From: Alistipes senegalensis JC50
GTDB taxonomy: Bacteria > Bacteroidota > Bacteroidia > Bacteroidales > Rikenellaceae
Direction: 5' to 3'
Length of the DNA: 64,000 nucleotides
Assembly (NCBI RefSeq): GCF_025145645.1
Contig: NZ_CP102252.1
Location: 3,844,001 to 3,908,000 of the forward strand
Shown: in pieces, positions 8,726-17,801 of the stretch
How the letters are laid out: each line of letters opens with the position of its first letter
Numbering within the stretch: the first letter of the stretch is position 1
Notes under the pieces: model-generated
What the model was told of the DNA's origin: nothing
What the model saw: the letters and a program-made list of their open reading frames with translations, nothing else
The model's database searches: none
Position numbers and translations under genes: made by a program

Positions 8726-11023
8726 TTAGTTGTGTTTGACTATATCGATCTCCTGCTGAGGCAACCCGAGAAGATGTTCCGTAAAATAATAGCGGATCAG
8801 ATTTACATAATATGAGTTCCCGAGACCATGATCCGCTCCGGGAATGACCGTCATGTCGAAACGCTTGCGGGCCCGGATCAGCGCATCGGCCAGCCGGGCC
8901 GTAGATGCCGGATGCACATTGTTGTCCATGTCTCCGGTGATGAGCAGCAGCCGTCCGGCCAGCCGGTCGGCCAATTCGATGTTGGTCGGAATATGACATT
9001 CGAAATGCGGTTTCCCGTCTTTCCCCCAGGTCTGCTTTACTCCGTGGAAAGTTTCGCCCCACCACTGGGAGTAAATATTATTGTCATGGTTCCCCGAAGC
9101 AGCCACCCCGACCTTGTAAAATTCCGGATGGTTCAGCATGGCGGCGACCGTCATGAAACCGCCTCCGGAATGTCCGTAAATTCCGACTCTTTCAATATCG
9201 GCGCAAGGATAGCGGGCTGCAATCTGCCGGATCGCGGCCATGTCGTCGGCCAAAGCATAATCCCGCAGATTCCCGTAGCCGAACGTATGGAAATCGCGTC
9301 CGCGCCAGGGGCCGCTGCCGCGGTAGGCGAAATTTATGACGACGAATCCCAGCTGTGCGAGCGATTGATTGTAGTTGTCATCCAAGGTAAAGGCCTGCGG
9401 AACCAGATCGACATGGGGGCCGGGATAGACATTGCTGATGATCGGGTATTTCCGCCCGGGTTCCCGGTCGAAAGGAAGGTAGACGATGCCATAGAGCCGG
9501 GTCACGGAATCCGCAGCCAGCACTTCGACGACTTCCGGTTCGTGCCATCCGCGGGCATAGAGTTCCGAAAGGTCGCACGGCTCCAGTTCGATACGGCCGC
9601 GGCCTTTCATGTCGCAGACCTGATGCCGCGGGGCACGATCCATACGCGACCAAGTGTCCGTCAGGAAACGTCCGTCGGGAGAGAATGCCACCGAATGTTC
9701 GCCGTTTCCGGGAGTGAGCAAAACCGGCTCGCCGCCGTTGAATCCGGTTTTGTAATAAAAGCGGTAATGCGGATTGACACCCGATTCCCGTCCGTAACCC
9801 TCGTAGACGATCGTCCGGGCGAGCGTATCGATACGTTCGATCTTTCCGGCGACGTATGCGCCCGAAGTGACGGCCCCTTGCAGGCGTCCGTTTCCATCGT
9901 ACAGGTAATAATGACCGTATCCCGTTCGCTCCGACCACCAGAGGATATCGCGGCCTTCATTCAGGATATGGAAACAAAATTGCTGGTCATTCTGGGCCGG
10001 TTTGCACACCTCGCGGATAATCGGCTCGACACGGTGCGCCGCGAAATCGACCCGGCACAGTTCCACGCTGTCGCACGTCCGGCTGCGACTAACGAGCCAG
10101 GCATAACGGTCCGTATGAGCGATCATGCTGAACCGGGGAACTTCGACTTTCTGATCGGGCCAGCGGGCGATGTCGAGTTTCCGAATGCACATGCTGTCGG
10201 CATCGACCAGCCAGGCATCGTATTGAACGACATGCTCATCGCCGGGCATGGGAAATTTGTAGCTTTTAGCCTTGGGGCGCGGTCGGGCGAGGTTGTCCAC
10301 CAGCGTGAGCTCCTCCACCTCGCGCTTGTCTTCGCGCACCAGCAGGTAATAATGGCTTTTCCCCATCCAGCGGCCGATGGCGGAGCTGCGCGCCTCCGGC
10401 CCGACGACGTTGTTCCCGCCGGTGGAGAACGAATGATAGCGCTCCCCGTCGTGGGTCAGCCGTACACTGTCGCTTCCATCTCCGCGAAAGAGCATGAGGT
10501 CATGACCGACAGCCGTAACATAATACGAGCTGTCGGCGGAATAGCTGCGCCGATAGTCGCCCCGCGAGAAAAGATTCCCGCGGGAAGCATCCTGCCGGGG
10601 CTTTTCGCTCAGTTTGCCATTTCGGCCATCGTAGTGCAGCCGGTGCTTATTGAAATCGAACGTAAAACCGCGGGGATCGGAAGAATCGAATTCAAGGCCG
10701 TAGAGCCGTAACTCCTTCGGGGTCGGCATCCGTGATGAATCGGCGTATGCGGCCAACTGCCGCGTCATCGAGAAACTGTCGAACAGCGGGCGTTTCCGCC
10801 AGGTGCGGGTATCGACCAACCAATAACGGCGTGCATCGGCGTCATCCGACGTATAATGGAACCAACGGCACTCCTCGCCGATCCACTGAACCGAAACATA
10901 TTGGTTACGGATCAATCCACCGAGCGAATCGGACGAAAAGCGGTCGGCCCGCGCCATATAGGATTCCTGAGCACAGAGCGGATAAAGACTCCATACCGTT
11001 AAAAATACAAGCAACCGTTTCAT
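8726..11023 (-). CDS. S9 prolyl oligopeptidase family peptidase (DPP-IV-like)
   Basis: 765 aa with signal peptide MKRLLVFLTVWSLYPLCAQ. The N-terminal two thirds form a beta-propeller of the DPP-IV N-terminal type, and the C-terminal third is an alpha/beta hydrolase. Nucleophile GHSGGG is near residue 618, Asp in ITGDMDNN near 697, and His in PGADHGLGNSYY near 731, so the triad is complete. It probably removes dipeptides or processes short peptides in the periplasm. ATG 11023 overlaps the stop of the subtilase gene by 4 nt (ATGA), which implies translational coupling. Loss of frame in that upstream gene may therefore also lower this enzyme. Confidence 0.93.
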   Translation of the reverse strand: MKRLLVFLTVWSLYPLCAQESYMARADRFSSDSLGGLIRNQYVSVQWIGEECRWFHYTSDDADARRYWLVDTRTWRKRPLFDSFSMTRQLAAYADSSRMPTPKELRLYGLEFDSSDPRGFTFDFNKHRLHYDGRNGKLSEKPRQDASRGNLFSRGDYRRSYSADSSYYVTAVGHDLMLFRGDGSDSVRLTHDGERYHSFSTGGNNVVGPEARSSAIGRWMGKSHYYLLVREDKREVEELTLVDNLARPRPKAKSYKFPMPGDEHVVQYDAWLVDADSMCIRKLDIARWPDQKVEVPRFSMIAHTDRYAWLVSRSRTCDSVELCRVDFAAHRVEPIIREVCKPAQNDQQFCFHILNEGRDILWWSERTGYGHYYLYDGNGRLQGAVTSGAYVAGKIERIDTLARTIVYEGYGRESGVNPHYRFYYKTGFNGGEPVLLTPGNGEHSVAFSPDGRFLTDTWSRMDRAPRHQVCDMKGRGRIELEPCDLSELYARGWHEPEVVEVLAADSVTRLYGIVYLPFDREPGRKYPIISNVYPGPHVDLVPQAFTLDDNYNQSLAQLGFVVINFAYRGSGPWRGRDFHTFGYGNLRDYALADDMAAIRQIAARYPCADIERVGIYGHSGGGFMTVAAMLNHPEFYKVGVAASGNHDNNIYSQWWGETFHGVKQTWGKDGKPHFECHIPTNIELADRLAGRLLLITGDMDNNVHPASTARLADALIRARKRFDMTVIPGADHGLGNSYYVNLIRYYFTEHLLGLPQQEIDIVKHN

Positions 11024-12619
11024 CGCTCTCCGAATTTGCTGATTTTCGACGCCTCTTTCATGGCCGCCTGCGCATTGAGAATCCCTCCACCGAGACAGAC
11101 CTGACGCCCCTGGATCATGCGGGAAGTTTCGGATTTCCCGGGAACAGGCATCTCGTCCGCCGGAAAATGCGTAACGGTACGAATCAGAATTTCCCGTATC
11201 TCACGAGCCGAAAGATCGGGATAGAAACTCCGCAAGACCGCTGCGACACCGGAAACTATCGGCGCAGCGATACTCGTTCCCTGCGCCGTATCGTATCCGC
11301 CCTCGGGAGCGGTCGATCGTACATTTTCTCCGGGGGCGAGCAGATCCACATTTTCCGCTCCGTAGTTGCTGAAAGAAGCGACCCGTCCGTCGGGCGTCGA
11401 GGCCCCCACGACGATCTGGTTTTCCAGACGGCGTCCTTTCGTGTCCCGGCAAGTCGGAAATATCGGACGGACATCGACATTGACGCCGTCGTTGCCGGAG
11501 GCCATAACCAGCAATACGTCCTTGCTCCGGGCATATTTCATCGCAGCCAGTACTTCATCCCGGTGAGGCGATAGGTACTTGCCGAAACTCATATTCACCA
11601 CCTCTGCGCCGTTATCCACCGCATAACGGATTGCCGCAGCTACATCGCGGTCGTATTCATCGCCTTCGGGAATGGCACGGACGGAGAGGATCTTTACCGG
11701 GCGCGGCAACTCCCCGGCCGTCGCCGCACACGCCGCAATCACTCCGGCAACCATCGTCCCATGATAGGGATCGTCGCCGATAAGATTGTTTCCGTAACGG
11801 AAATTCCGGAAATCGTCCGGGCGATTGCCCAATTTTATATGAGGATCGTCATTCAGGGAATCGAGGCTGGCCACACGTACGGCGGACAAACGATATTCGC
11901 TGTCGATCTTTTCCAGCGCTTCGTGCCACGGCATGTCGGGTGTGAACATAACGGGTGTGGAAGCCGCAATCGACAGAGGCAGCGCAAGCCCGGTCGTGTC
12001 GGCCAATTCAAGACGCTGAAAATCGGCGACCGTTGTTTCTCGATCACCGTATTTCAGGCGCATCAATGAATCGCAAATGCGGAAAGCATCGGAACGAATA
12101 CGCTGATATTCGGTAAATTTGATGTAGGTATCGAGCCGGGCGGCCCGTTCCATCTGCTTATAATAGGCATATTCGGCCTTTGCCGAAAGAGTAAGGCGGC
12201 TTGTATCAGCGTCCTTGAAGCGAGGCCGAAGCCGTTTGTATTCCCGGAAAGGTTCCGTGCCGGCCCTTCGAAGACTCTCTCCAACAGCATTGCCGAGGAA
12301 ATTCCAGCCGTGAATGTCGTCTACATAGCCGTTTTTATCGTCATCACGGCCGTTAGCAGCCTGTTCGCGTGGATTGGTCCAGATGAAATCCGCAAGAGCC
12401 GTATGCGAAACATCGAACCCGCCGTCGATGACGGCGACGATTATTTCAGATTTTTTTCGGGAGGGGGGGGGGAATTTTACCTCTTGCCGCACAAATCTCT
12501 GTCAGACGGACTCCGCATAGCGAATCGGAAGCGGACAAAAACCAAGGGGCATCCGTTTGTGCAGATGACGGTACTGCCGCCAACAGATACACGGCAGAAA
12601 ATAATACTTTTGAATTCAT
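11020..12619 (-). CDS. Secreted S8 subtilisin-like protease, out of frame at a C10 tract
   Basis: From ATG 12619 the frame gives a clear signal peptide (MNSKVLFSAVYLLAAVPSSA, then QTDAP) and runs about 50 codons to ten C residues on the coding strand (12472-12463), then stops a few codons later. The subtilase domain is in the neighbouring frame and starts just after the tract. Nine or twelve C would join them into one protein of about 533 aa. The triad is complete: Asp in AVIDGG (about 63), His in YHGTMVAG (about 286), Ser in GTSIAAP (about 449). It is the first gene of the SusCD/peptidase operon. An internal start (ATG 12492) would give a cytosolic protein without signal, which is unlikely to be functional. 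The switch is inferred; an assembly error in the homopolymer is possible. Confidence 0.8.
12463..12472. repeat. G10/C10 homopolymer (candidate phase-variation tract)
   Basis: Ten consecutive G on the plus strand lie about 50 codons inside the subtilase gene. The signal-peptide frame and the protease frame meet exactly here and differ by one base. Such tracts slip during replication and turn genes on and off. Confidence 0.75.
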
Positions 12620-12642
12620 ATTGCAATAGATATCTGACGCGA

Positions 12643-12650
12643 CAAATATA
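12643..12650 (-). promoter_or_regulatory. -7 promoter element of the protease/SusCD operon
   Basis: TATATTTG on the minus strand matches the Bacteroidota -7 box TAnnTTTG and lies 24 nt before ATG 12619. There is no good TTTG at the expected distance upstream, so the promoter may be weak or activator-dependent. It supports 12619 as the true start. Confidence 0.5.
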
Positions 12651-12772
12651 GTGAAAATCTGAATTTATTACATTTTTTATATACCTTAATGTCAAATTCA
12701 GTAATACATTAACACTTCGTTCCAAAAAGATAAAATTGTCTGCGGGGAAAACGTGGGGAATTTCATCAAAAC

Positions 12773-12815
12773 AAAAATCGCTTAACTTGCTATAATCAAC
12801 AAATTAAGCGATTTT
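12773..12815 (-). terminator. Rho-independent terminator after tRNA-Leu
   Basis: On the minus strand the stem aaaatcgcttaa / ttaagcgatttt is followed by a U-rich run, about 6 nt after the tRNA 3' end. Confidence 0.7.
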
Positions 12816-12820
12816 CCATG

Positions 12821-12906
12821 TACCCGGAGCCGGGATCGAACCGGCACGGCCATTGCTGGCCACAGGATTTTAAGTCCGGCGTGTCTACCGATTCCACCAT
12901 CCGGGC
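12821..12906 (-). tRNA. tRNA-Leu (TAA anticodon)
   Basis: The reverse complement folds as a class II tRNA of 86 nt. The acceptor is GCCCGGA / TCCGGGT, the D arm contains GGTGGAATCGGTAGACAC, the anticodon stem-loop GGACTTAAAATCC carries TAA, then come a variable arm and the T loop GGTTCGATCCC. CCA is not encoded. Confidence 0.95.
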
Positions 12907-12931
12907 GCAATCTTTCAGCGAAAGACGAACG

Positions 12932-12963
12932 CAAAAGTACGAAAATATTTGCGATTTGCCAAA
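12932..12963 (-). promoter_or_regulatory. Promoter of tRNA-Leu
   Basis: On the minus strand TTTG (12963-12960), a 20-nt spacer and TACTTTTG (12939-12932) match the Bacteroidota -33/-7 consensus exactly. The tRNA begins 25 nt downstream of the -7 box. Confidence 0.8.
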
Positions 12964-13009
12964 ACATCCGCAACATAACGCCGCGGCAGGCCGAAATTCC
13001 TCGTTTTCC

Positions 13010-13909
13010 CTATTTCGAACCGACATAGGCGATTATCGCCGCATCGTCGTCGGGTGCGAACCAACGGATCTCCGAGTCACGGCGGAACCACGTGAGCTGC
13101 CGCTTGGCATAACGCCGCGAATTGCGCTTGATCAGCTCCACAGCCTCGTCGTACCCGATGCGCCCGTCGAAATAATCGAAAAATTCGCGGTAACCGACCG
13201 TTTTCAGCGCATTCAATTCCCGATAGGGATACAACGCCCGGGCTTCGGCTTCCAGCCCGTCGGCCAACATCCGATCCACGCGGCGGTTAATGCGGTCGTA
13301 AAGCACGTCGCGCGGCAGATCAATGCCGATCTTCACGATTTCGAACGGCCGCGGACGGCGCTCCCCGGTACGCTGCCGGGAGTAGGGCATATGGGTCTGA
13401 AGACAGACCTCCAGCGCACGCATCACCCGCGCCGGATTATTGAGATCGGCGGTCCGGCAATACTCCGGGTCCAGTTCCCTGAGTTCTTCGGCAAGCGCCC
13501 CGAGCCCCTCCTCCGCCAGTCGGTGCTCCAGCTTCCTCCGCAGCGGTTCGTCAGCCTGCGGCAGGTCGTCCATGCCTTCGCACAGAGCCCTCACATAGAG
13601 CCCCGACCCGCCGACGGCAACGACCCAATCATGGTCTGCAAAGAGTTCTTTGAGCCGCGCAAGGGCCTGCACCTCATACTCCCCGCAGTTCAAGTTGTCC
13701 GTCAGATCGTGAGAGGCAATAAAATGATGTTCAACAGCTTGAAGCTGATCGACAGAAGGCTGTGCCGTACCGATCGGCATCCCCCGGTAGACCTGACGCG
13801 AATCGGTCGAAAGAATCGGTGCGCCATAATGGAGCGCCAGACGGATGCCCAGGTCCGTCTTGCCCGAACCCGTCGGACCGACCACGACCAGCAGTCGTTT
13901 AATAGGCAT
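13010..13909 (-). CDS. miaA: tRNA dimethylallyltransferase MiaA
   Basis: 299 aa, normal length. It adds a dimethylallyl group to A37 of tRNAs that read UNN codons. P-loop GPTGSGKT is at residues 11-18, followed by the family motif STDSRQVYRGMPIGTA (about 34-49) and, near the C terminus, RRYAKRQLTWFRRD, which contacts the tRNA. Its start overlaps the end of the pRiA4b ORF-3-like gene by 11 nt, so the two are one transcription unit on the minus strand. Confidence 0.96.
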   Translation of the reverse strand: MPIKRLLVVVGPTGSGKTDLGIRLALHYGAPILSTDSRQVYRGMPIGTAQPSVDQLQAVEHHFIASHDLTDNLNCGEYEVQALARLKELFADHDWVVAVGGSGLYVRALCEGMDDLPQADEPLRRKLEHRLAEEGLGALAEELRELDPEYCRTADLNNPARVMRALEVCLQTHMPYSRQRTGERRPRPFEIVKIGIDLPRDVLYDRINRRVDRMLADGLEAEARALYPYRELNALKTVGYREFFDYFDGRIGYDEAVELIKRNSRRYAKRQLTWFRRDSEIRWFAPDDDAAIIAYVGSK

Positions 13910-14411
13910 CGTCGTAGTTGTCGTCGCCCTCGAAATCGTTGAAATCGCTCATCATCTCGCCGAAGATCGAGCCTTCGTCGTCCACACGGTTCTTCGAAGG
14001 GTCGTACTGGTCGGGAGCTTCGGCCTGGGCGTAAATCTCACGCGGGTAGGAGGCTTCCTTGTCGGCTTCGTAAGCTCCGGTCAGCTCCAAGTAATAAGCC
14101 CGGTCGCCGAACAGGTCGAACAGATAGATCAGACGGTCGCGGCGGTCGTGAATGATCTGCCCCAAAGTCACCTTTTCCATAGCCACCGGAGCGTTCTCAC
14201 TGCCGTCGTCCATATCCATAAAGGTAAATTCGCGCTGTTTCTCCCAGCGGTCGTCGGCCGTAAAAAACGAAGCCATGCAATCCTCGTATTCGAGCGATCG
14301 GAGGATGAAATTGTGGAAATCGAGCAGCGTCGTATCGTACAGCACCTCGTAATCGCGCACGAAATTGTCGTTCTCATCGCTCAACATCCGGAATCGGAAA
14401 ACCATCGACAT
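13899..14411 (-). CDS. Plasmid pRiA4b ORF-3-like protein
   Basis: 170 aa. The pattern FRFRMLSDENDNFVRDYEV, DFHNFILRSLEYED, SFFTADDRWEK, LGQIIHDRRDRLIYLFDLFGDRAYYLEL matches the pRiA4b ORF-3-like family (PF07929), which occurs widely in Bacteroidota chromosomes with no fixed role. The C-terminal 50 residues are acidic and low in complexity. It precedes and overlaps miaA. Confidence 0.85.
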   Translation of the reverse strand: MSMVFRFRMLSDENDNFVRDYEVLYDTTLLDFHNFILRSLEYEDCMASFFTADDRWEKQREFTFMDMDDGSENAPVAMEKVTLGQIIHDRRDRLIYLFDLFGDRAYYLELTGAYEADKEASYPREIYAQAEAPDQYDPSKNRVDDEGSIFGEMMSDFNDFEGDDNYDDAY

Positions 14412-14457
14412 CGCAGTAATCTATTTTTTATCCGTACAGCAAATATAATACTTTTTC

Positions 14458-15444
14458 TCAATTCAGCGCCGCCAGCCACGCGATTACATCCCGGTCGTCG
14501 GGATAATCGGTCAGGGCGGGCGACTGAGCGCATCCGAAAGCGGCGCGACGGCTGTGGGGGAGACATTCGGTGACGATGCACTGCAATTCGTCGTCGTGCA
14601 TCGCAAGCCATCCGGCGACCTCGTCCGGCGTCTTGTAATACGTGTAGGAGATCTGACTCAGAGCCGCCGGGAAATCCCGCTGTTCGACGGCCACGGCAGC
14701 CCCCAGATCGCGGAACGGCCGTCCCTGCATCGTGAGCAGTGCCCGCGTCTGACGGTAATTGTTTTTGTATTTGTCGTTTACATCCGGCATCTGAAGCGTC
14801 GGTTCATATCCTTCGGGCAGGAACAACAGCGACACGCTGCGGCATCCCAACCCGGAGTAGGCCCAAATATCGTCGGCCAATCCAGCCAGCTGCTCCGGCG
14901 TTTCATCGCCCGAAAGCACGGCAGCCGACTGACGGCTTCCCCGCAGCAGCGAGGGAATCCCGGCATAGCGGGCGCGGAAATAGCGGTTGGCATTGTCGCT
15001 GCCCGTGGCGATCACCGCATCGACGGGCGACACTCCGTCGTAAAATTCCACAGGCACCGATGCGTCGATGTCCCGGAGCTGGCCGACGACATACTCCATC
15101 AGCACGGTATCTTTGGCCGAGGGTTTCAACAGACAGCGGTGACCGCTGACGACCGTACACAACAGGTCGAAAAAACCGACGAGCGGAATGTTCCCGGCCA
15201 TGACCACCAACACGCGGCGCGGCACGGCGACCGGCACGGCAGGGTAGTTCCCCAACCAGGCTTCGAGCTTTTCACGGCTCAGCATATCCCGGGCGATCGC
15301 CCCGACGGCACGGCGGACATCGGCCGGCGTAAACCATCCGTTAGCGCGGCAGGCAGCCTCCATAACGGCCTGCGTCGCATTGTCGTCGCCGAATCCGCGC
15401 AGACGCGCCCCCAATTCGGAAAAGAGATCAATTACGTTCTTCAT
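14458..15444 (-). CDS. LuxC-like acyl-CoA reductase
   Basis: 328 aa from ATG 15444 (MKNVIDLFSELGARLRG); an upstream in-frame ATG at 15480 gives a poorly supported extension. It belongs to the acyl-CoA reductase/LuxC group of the aldehyde dehydrogenase superfamily: VMAGNIPLVGFFDLLCTVVS with LKPSAKD (about 95-125), then RGSRQSAAVLSGDE and YSGLGCRSVSLLFLP, which carries the catalytic Cys (about 225). It reduces acyl thioesters to aldehydes; the substrate here is unknown. A TATCTTTG box lies at 15457-15450 (minus) just before the start. Confidence 0.85.
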   Translation of the reverse strand: MKNVIDLFSELGARLRGFGDDNATQAVMEAACRANGWFTPADVRRAVGAIARDMLSREKLEAWLGNYPAVPVAVPRRVLVVMAGNIPLVGFFDLLCTVVSGHRCLLKPSAKDTVLMEYVVGQLRDIDASVPVEFYDGVSPVDAVIATGSDNANRYFRARYAGIPSLLRGSRQSAAVLSGDETPEQLAGLADDIWAYSGLGCRSVSLLFLPEGYEPTLQMPDVNDKYKNNYRQTRALLTMQGRPFRDLGAAVAVEQRDFPAALSQISYTYYKTPDEVAGWLAMHDDELQCIVTECLPHSRRAAFGCAQSPALTDYPDDRDVIAWLAALN

Positions 15445-15542
15445 GAACACAAAGATACTATTTCGCTTCGGATTCCGCACGTTTTTCCCGAAGTTGTGCT
15501 ATTTTTGTAAAAAAGCATTCGACACCAAATACAACGACGACT

Positions 15543-16145
15543 ATGGAAAGAAATCTGAAAGAGGCCCTGCGCCACCGCCGCAGCTATTACGAACTGACAC
15601 CCCAATCCCCGATCGACGACGCACAGATCGAAGAAATCGTGCGTTTTGCCGTGAAACACGTTCCCTCGGCATTCAACTCGCAGTCGGCACGCCTCGTGCT
15701 GCTGCTGCACGAACACCACAAGGCATTCTGGGAGTTGGTGAAGCGAACGCTGCAAGCCATCGTCCCGGAAAAGGCGTTCGCTGCCACGGAGAAAAAAATC
15801 GACGGCAGTTTTGCATCGGGCTACGGTACGGTGCTCTATTTCGAAGATACGGAAATCGTGAAAGGACTTCAGAAACAGTTCCCGCTTTACGCTGACAACT
15901 TCCCCGTCTGGTCCGAACATACTTCGGCAATGCACCAGCTGGCGGTATGGACGATGCTCGAAGACGCCGGATTCGGAGCCTCGCTCCAGCATTACAATCC
16001 GCTGATCGACAACGAGGTCCGCGAACATTGGGGATTGCCGGGACAATGGCGACTAATAGCCCAGATGCCGTTCGGCATTCCGGCCGGCGAACCTCAGGAG
16101 AAGAATTTCGAGCCGTTGGATGACCGCCTGCGCGTCTTCAAATAA
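15543..16145 (+). CDS. Nitroreductase family protein
   Basis: 200 aa, a short FMN-dependent nitroreductase of the HBN1/FRM2-like type. The N-terminal RHRRSYYELTP and AVKHVPSAFNSQSARLVLL bind flavin phosphate, and MHQLAVWTMLEDAGFGASLQHY is the conserved dimer helix. The C terminus GIPAGEPQEKNFEPLDDRLRVFK is characteristic. It reduces nitro or quinone compounds with NAD(P)H. A TATTTTTG -7 box lies at 15500-15507. It is divergent from the LuxC-like gene. Confidence 0.9.
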   Translation: MERNLKEALRHRRSYYELTPQSPIDDAQIEEIVRFAVKHVPSAFNSQSARLVLLLHEHHKAFWELVKRTLQAIVPEKAFAATEKKIDGSFASGYGTVLYFEDTEIVKGLQKQFPLYADNFPVWSEHTSAMHQLAVWTMLEDAGFGASLQHYNPLIDNEVREHWGLPGQWRLIAQMPFGIPAGEPQEKNFEPLDDRLRVFK

Positions 16146-16198
16146 CGGATAGGAGAGAAGGGCAGATCGTAAAGAATTTGCAAAATGGAATTGAAAAA

Positions 16199-16229
16199 TT
16201 TGGAGATTCGGATTTTTTAGCTACCTTTG
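16199..16229 (+). promoter_or_regulatory. Promoter of tRNA-Gly
   Basis: TTTG (16199-16202), a 19-nt spacer and TACCTTTG (16222-16229) match the -33/-7 consensus. The tRNA begins 26 nt downstream. Confidence 0.75.
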
Positions 16230-16254
16230 CATTCACAATTACGAAACATGCCAT

Positions 16255-16327
16255 GCGGAAATAGCTCAGTTGGTAGAGCGCAACCTTGCCAAGGTTGAGG
16301 TCGCGGGTCCGAGTCCCGTTTTCCGCT
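16255..16327 (+). tRNA. tRNA-Gly (GCC anticodon); integration target
   Basis: 73 nt. Acceptor GCGGAAA / TTTCCGC, D arm GCTCAGTTGGTAGAGC, anticodon loop TTGCCAA (GCC), T loop GGTCCGAGTCC. It is intact. Its 3' end carries the att core shared with two further sites at 32.68 and 44.81 kb. Confidence 0.96.
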
Positions 16328-16328
16328 C
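16316..16328 (+). other. Attachment site, left end of element 1
   Basis: The 13-bp core ccgttttccgctc overlaps the last 12 nt of tRNA-Gly. It recurs at 32677-32689 and 44803-44815. Identity with the 32.6-kb copy extends upstream for over 50 bp of tRNA sequence. Confidence 0.8.
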
Positions 16329-16334
16329 ATAGGA

Positions 16335-16375
16335 AGCGAGTGATAATCAACAGATTATCGCTCGTTTTTCTTTTT
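16335..16375 (+). terminator. Terminator between tRNA-Gly and the integrase
   Basis: Stem gcgagtgataatc / gattatcgctcg with a 4-nt loop, followed by TTTTTCTTTTT. Confidence 0.8.
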
Positions 16376-16506
16376 GCGGGTGCGAAATGAAACTCTCCAT
16401 AATGCCTTTTTCGCACCGTTTTCCGAAGAATGTTTTACCATTTGTTTAACCATGTTTTACGGCGGTAAAACACCGCCCGCGTCTGTCTGCATAATGCCGC
16501 AACATT

Positions 16507-17712
16507 ATGAGTGTCAGCATTAATGCCATTTGCAGAAAAGACCGCATCAATCAAAACCGCACTACGAACATCTACCTGCGTTTTACCGTCAATCGCCGCA
16601 GCCGCTATGTAAGCACGGGAATCAATATCCCCGCCGACGATTGGGATTTCGACACCCAAACGCTTAAAACGCAGAATCCCGCCGTTCAGCTACGGATTTA
16701 CGAGCAAATCGAGAAATACGACAAGCGCGTCAAACGGCTCGAAGCGTTGGAGGTTCCCGTAACGCTGGATAACGTTCTGGAAACCGACGGACGGAGGGTC
16801 TATTGCACGATAGCCGAATATTTCCGCCGCACGATTACACAGTTGGAATCGGTGGGTAAAATCGGCTCGGCATCGAAACACAAGGTCACGTTTTCACTCC
16901 TGCAACAATTCCGCTCGACCAATATCCGTTTCGACGAAATTACGGTCGGCTACCTGCGTGATTTCGAACTGTTCCTAATGAAAAAGGGTAACAAGAGCAA
17001 TTCGATAGCCACGAAATTCAGCGTTCTGAAAGCCGTCTATAACAAGGCTCTTGCCGAGGGGATTTTCACCACGCCGCACAGTCCGTTTCTGCAATTCAAA
17101 ATCGGACGGTTGTGGACAGCCACCCGCAAACGCGCCATCCGCAAGGAGGATGTGCAACGGCTGATGCAGTCGGAGATACCCGCCGACGGTTCGGCCTATC
17201 TGGATTTCGCACGGGACATTTTCCTGTTTTCGTACCTCTCGGCAGGCATCAATTTCAAGGACATCGCCACCCTGCGTTACTGCGACATGGACGAGGAAAG
17301 AATCTACTATGCCCGCCACAAAACCAGCAAGGAGATGACCTGCCACCTCTCGGAGCAGTCGAAAGCGATTATCGGCAAATACGCCAAATCCGACCATGCG
17401 GACGAGGATTATATTTTTCCGATACTCGACCGCCGTATACACAAGACCGAGCAACAGATTTACGACCGAGTGCGCAAGGTGCTGAAACATGTGAACAAGG
17501 CCCTGCACGAGTGGAGCCGATTATTGGGGCTGAAAATCGAACTGACTACCTATGTCGCCCGTCACACGTTTGCAACGGTTTTGAAGCGGTCGGGAGTGAA
17601 TATTGCCATCATTTCCGAATCGCTCGGCCATTCCGATTTATCGACCACCCAAATCTATTTGGATAGCTTCGAGAACAGCCAAATCGACGCGGCAATGCAG
17701 AACCTTTTGTAA
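16507..17712 (+). CDS. Tyrosine recombinase/integrase of element 1
   Basis: 401 aa. Arm-binding and SAM-like core-binding domains (about 1-200) are followed by the catalytic domain. Recognisable are ARHTFATVLKRSG (box II Arg, with Tyr in place of the first His), SESLGHSDLSTTQIY (His and the nucleophilic Tyr) and SAGINFKDIATLRY around box I, where the usual Arg is not in its standard place, as in several Bacteroidota integrases. It lies 180 nt from the end of tRNA-Gly and reads into the element, which fits its role in integrating at that tRNA. Confidence 0.93.
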   Translation: MSVSINAICRKDRINQNRTTNIYLRFTVNRRSRYVSTGINIPADDWDFDTQTLKTQNPAVQLRIYEQIEKYDKRVKRLEALEVPVTLDNVLETDGRRVYCTIAEYFRRTITQLESVGKIGSASKHKVTFSLLQQFRSTNIRFDEITVGYLRDFELFLMKKGNKSNSIATKFSVLKAVYNKALAEGIFTTPHSPFLQFKIGRLWTATRKRAIRKEDVQRLMQSEIPADGSAYLDFARDIFLFSYLSAGINFKDIATLRYCDMDEERIYYARHKTSKEMTCHLSEQSKAIIGKYAKSDHADEDYIFPILDRRIHKTEQQIYDRVRKVLKHVNKALHEWSRLLGLKIELTTYVARHTFATVLKRSGVNIAIISESLGHSDLSTTQIYLDSFENSQIDAAMQNLL

Positions 17713-17768
17713 ATAAATTAGCTGGCCTATAATTTGAATAGAATAGGTTGGCTAATTTATTTTTTTTA
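17711..17768 (+). terminator. Terminator after the integrase
   Basis: Long stem aaataaattagc / gctaatttatt with an inner ccta/tagg stem, ending in eight or more T. TATCTTTG at 17767-17774 directly after it may be the -7 box for the ATPase gene. Confidence 0.75.
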
Positions 17769-17801
17769 TCTTTGTAAAAACTATATGTAATTACGATTGC
17801 T

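Noticed and set aside
5708..10711. Very long open frames on the plus strand across susC and the S9 peptidase
   Set aside because: They are antisense shadows of GC-rich genes with complete domain structure on the minus strand.
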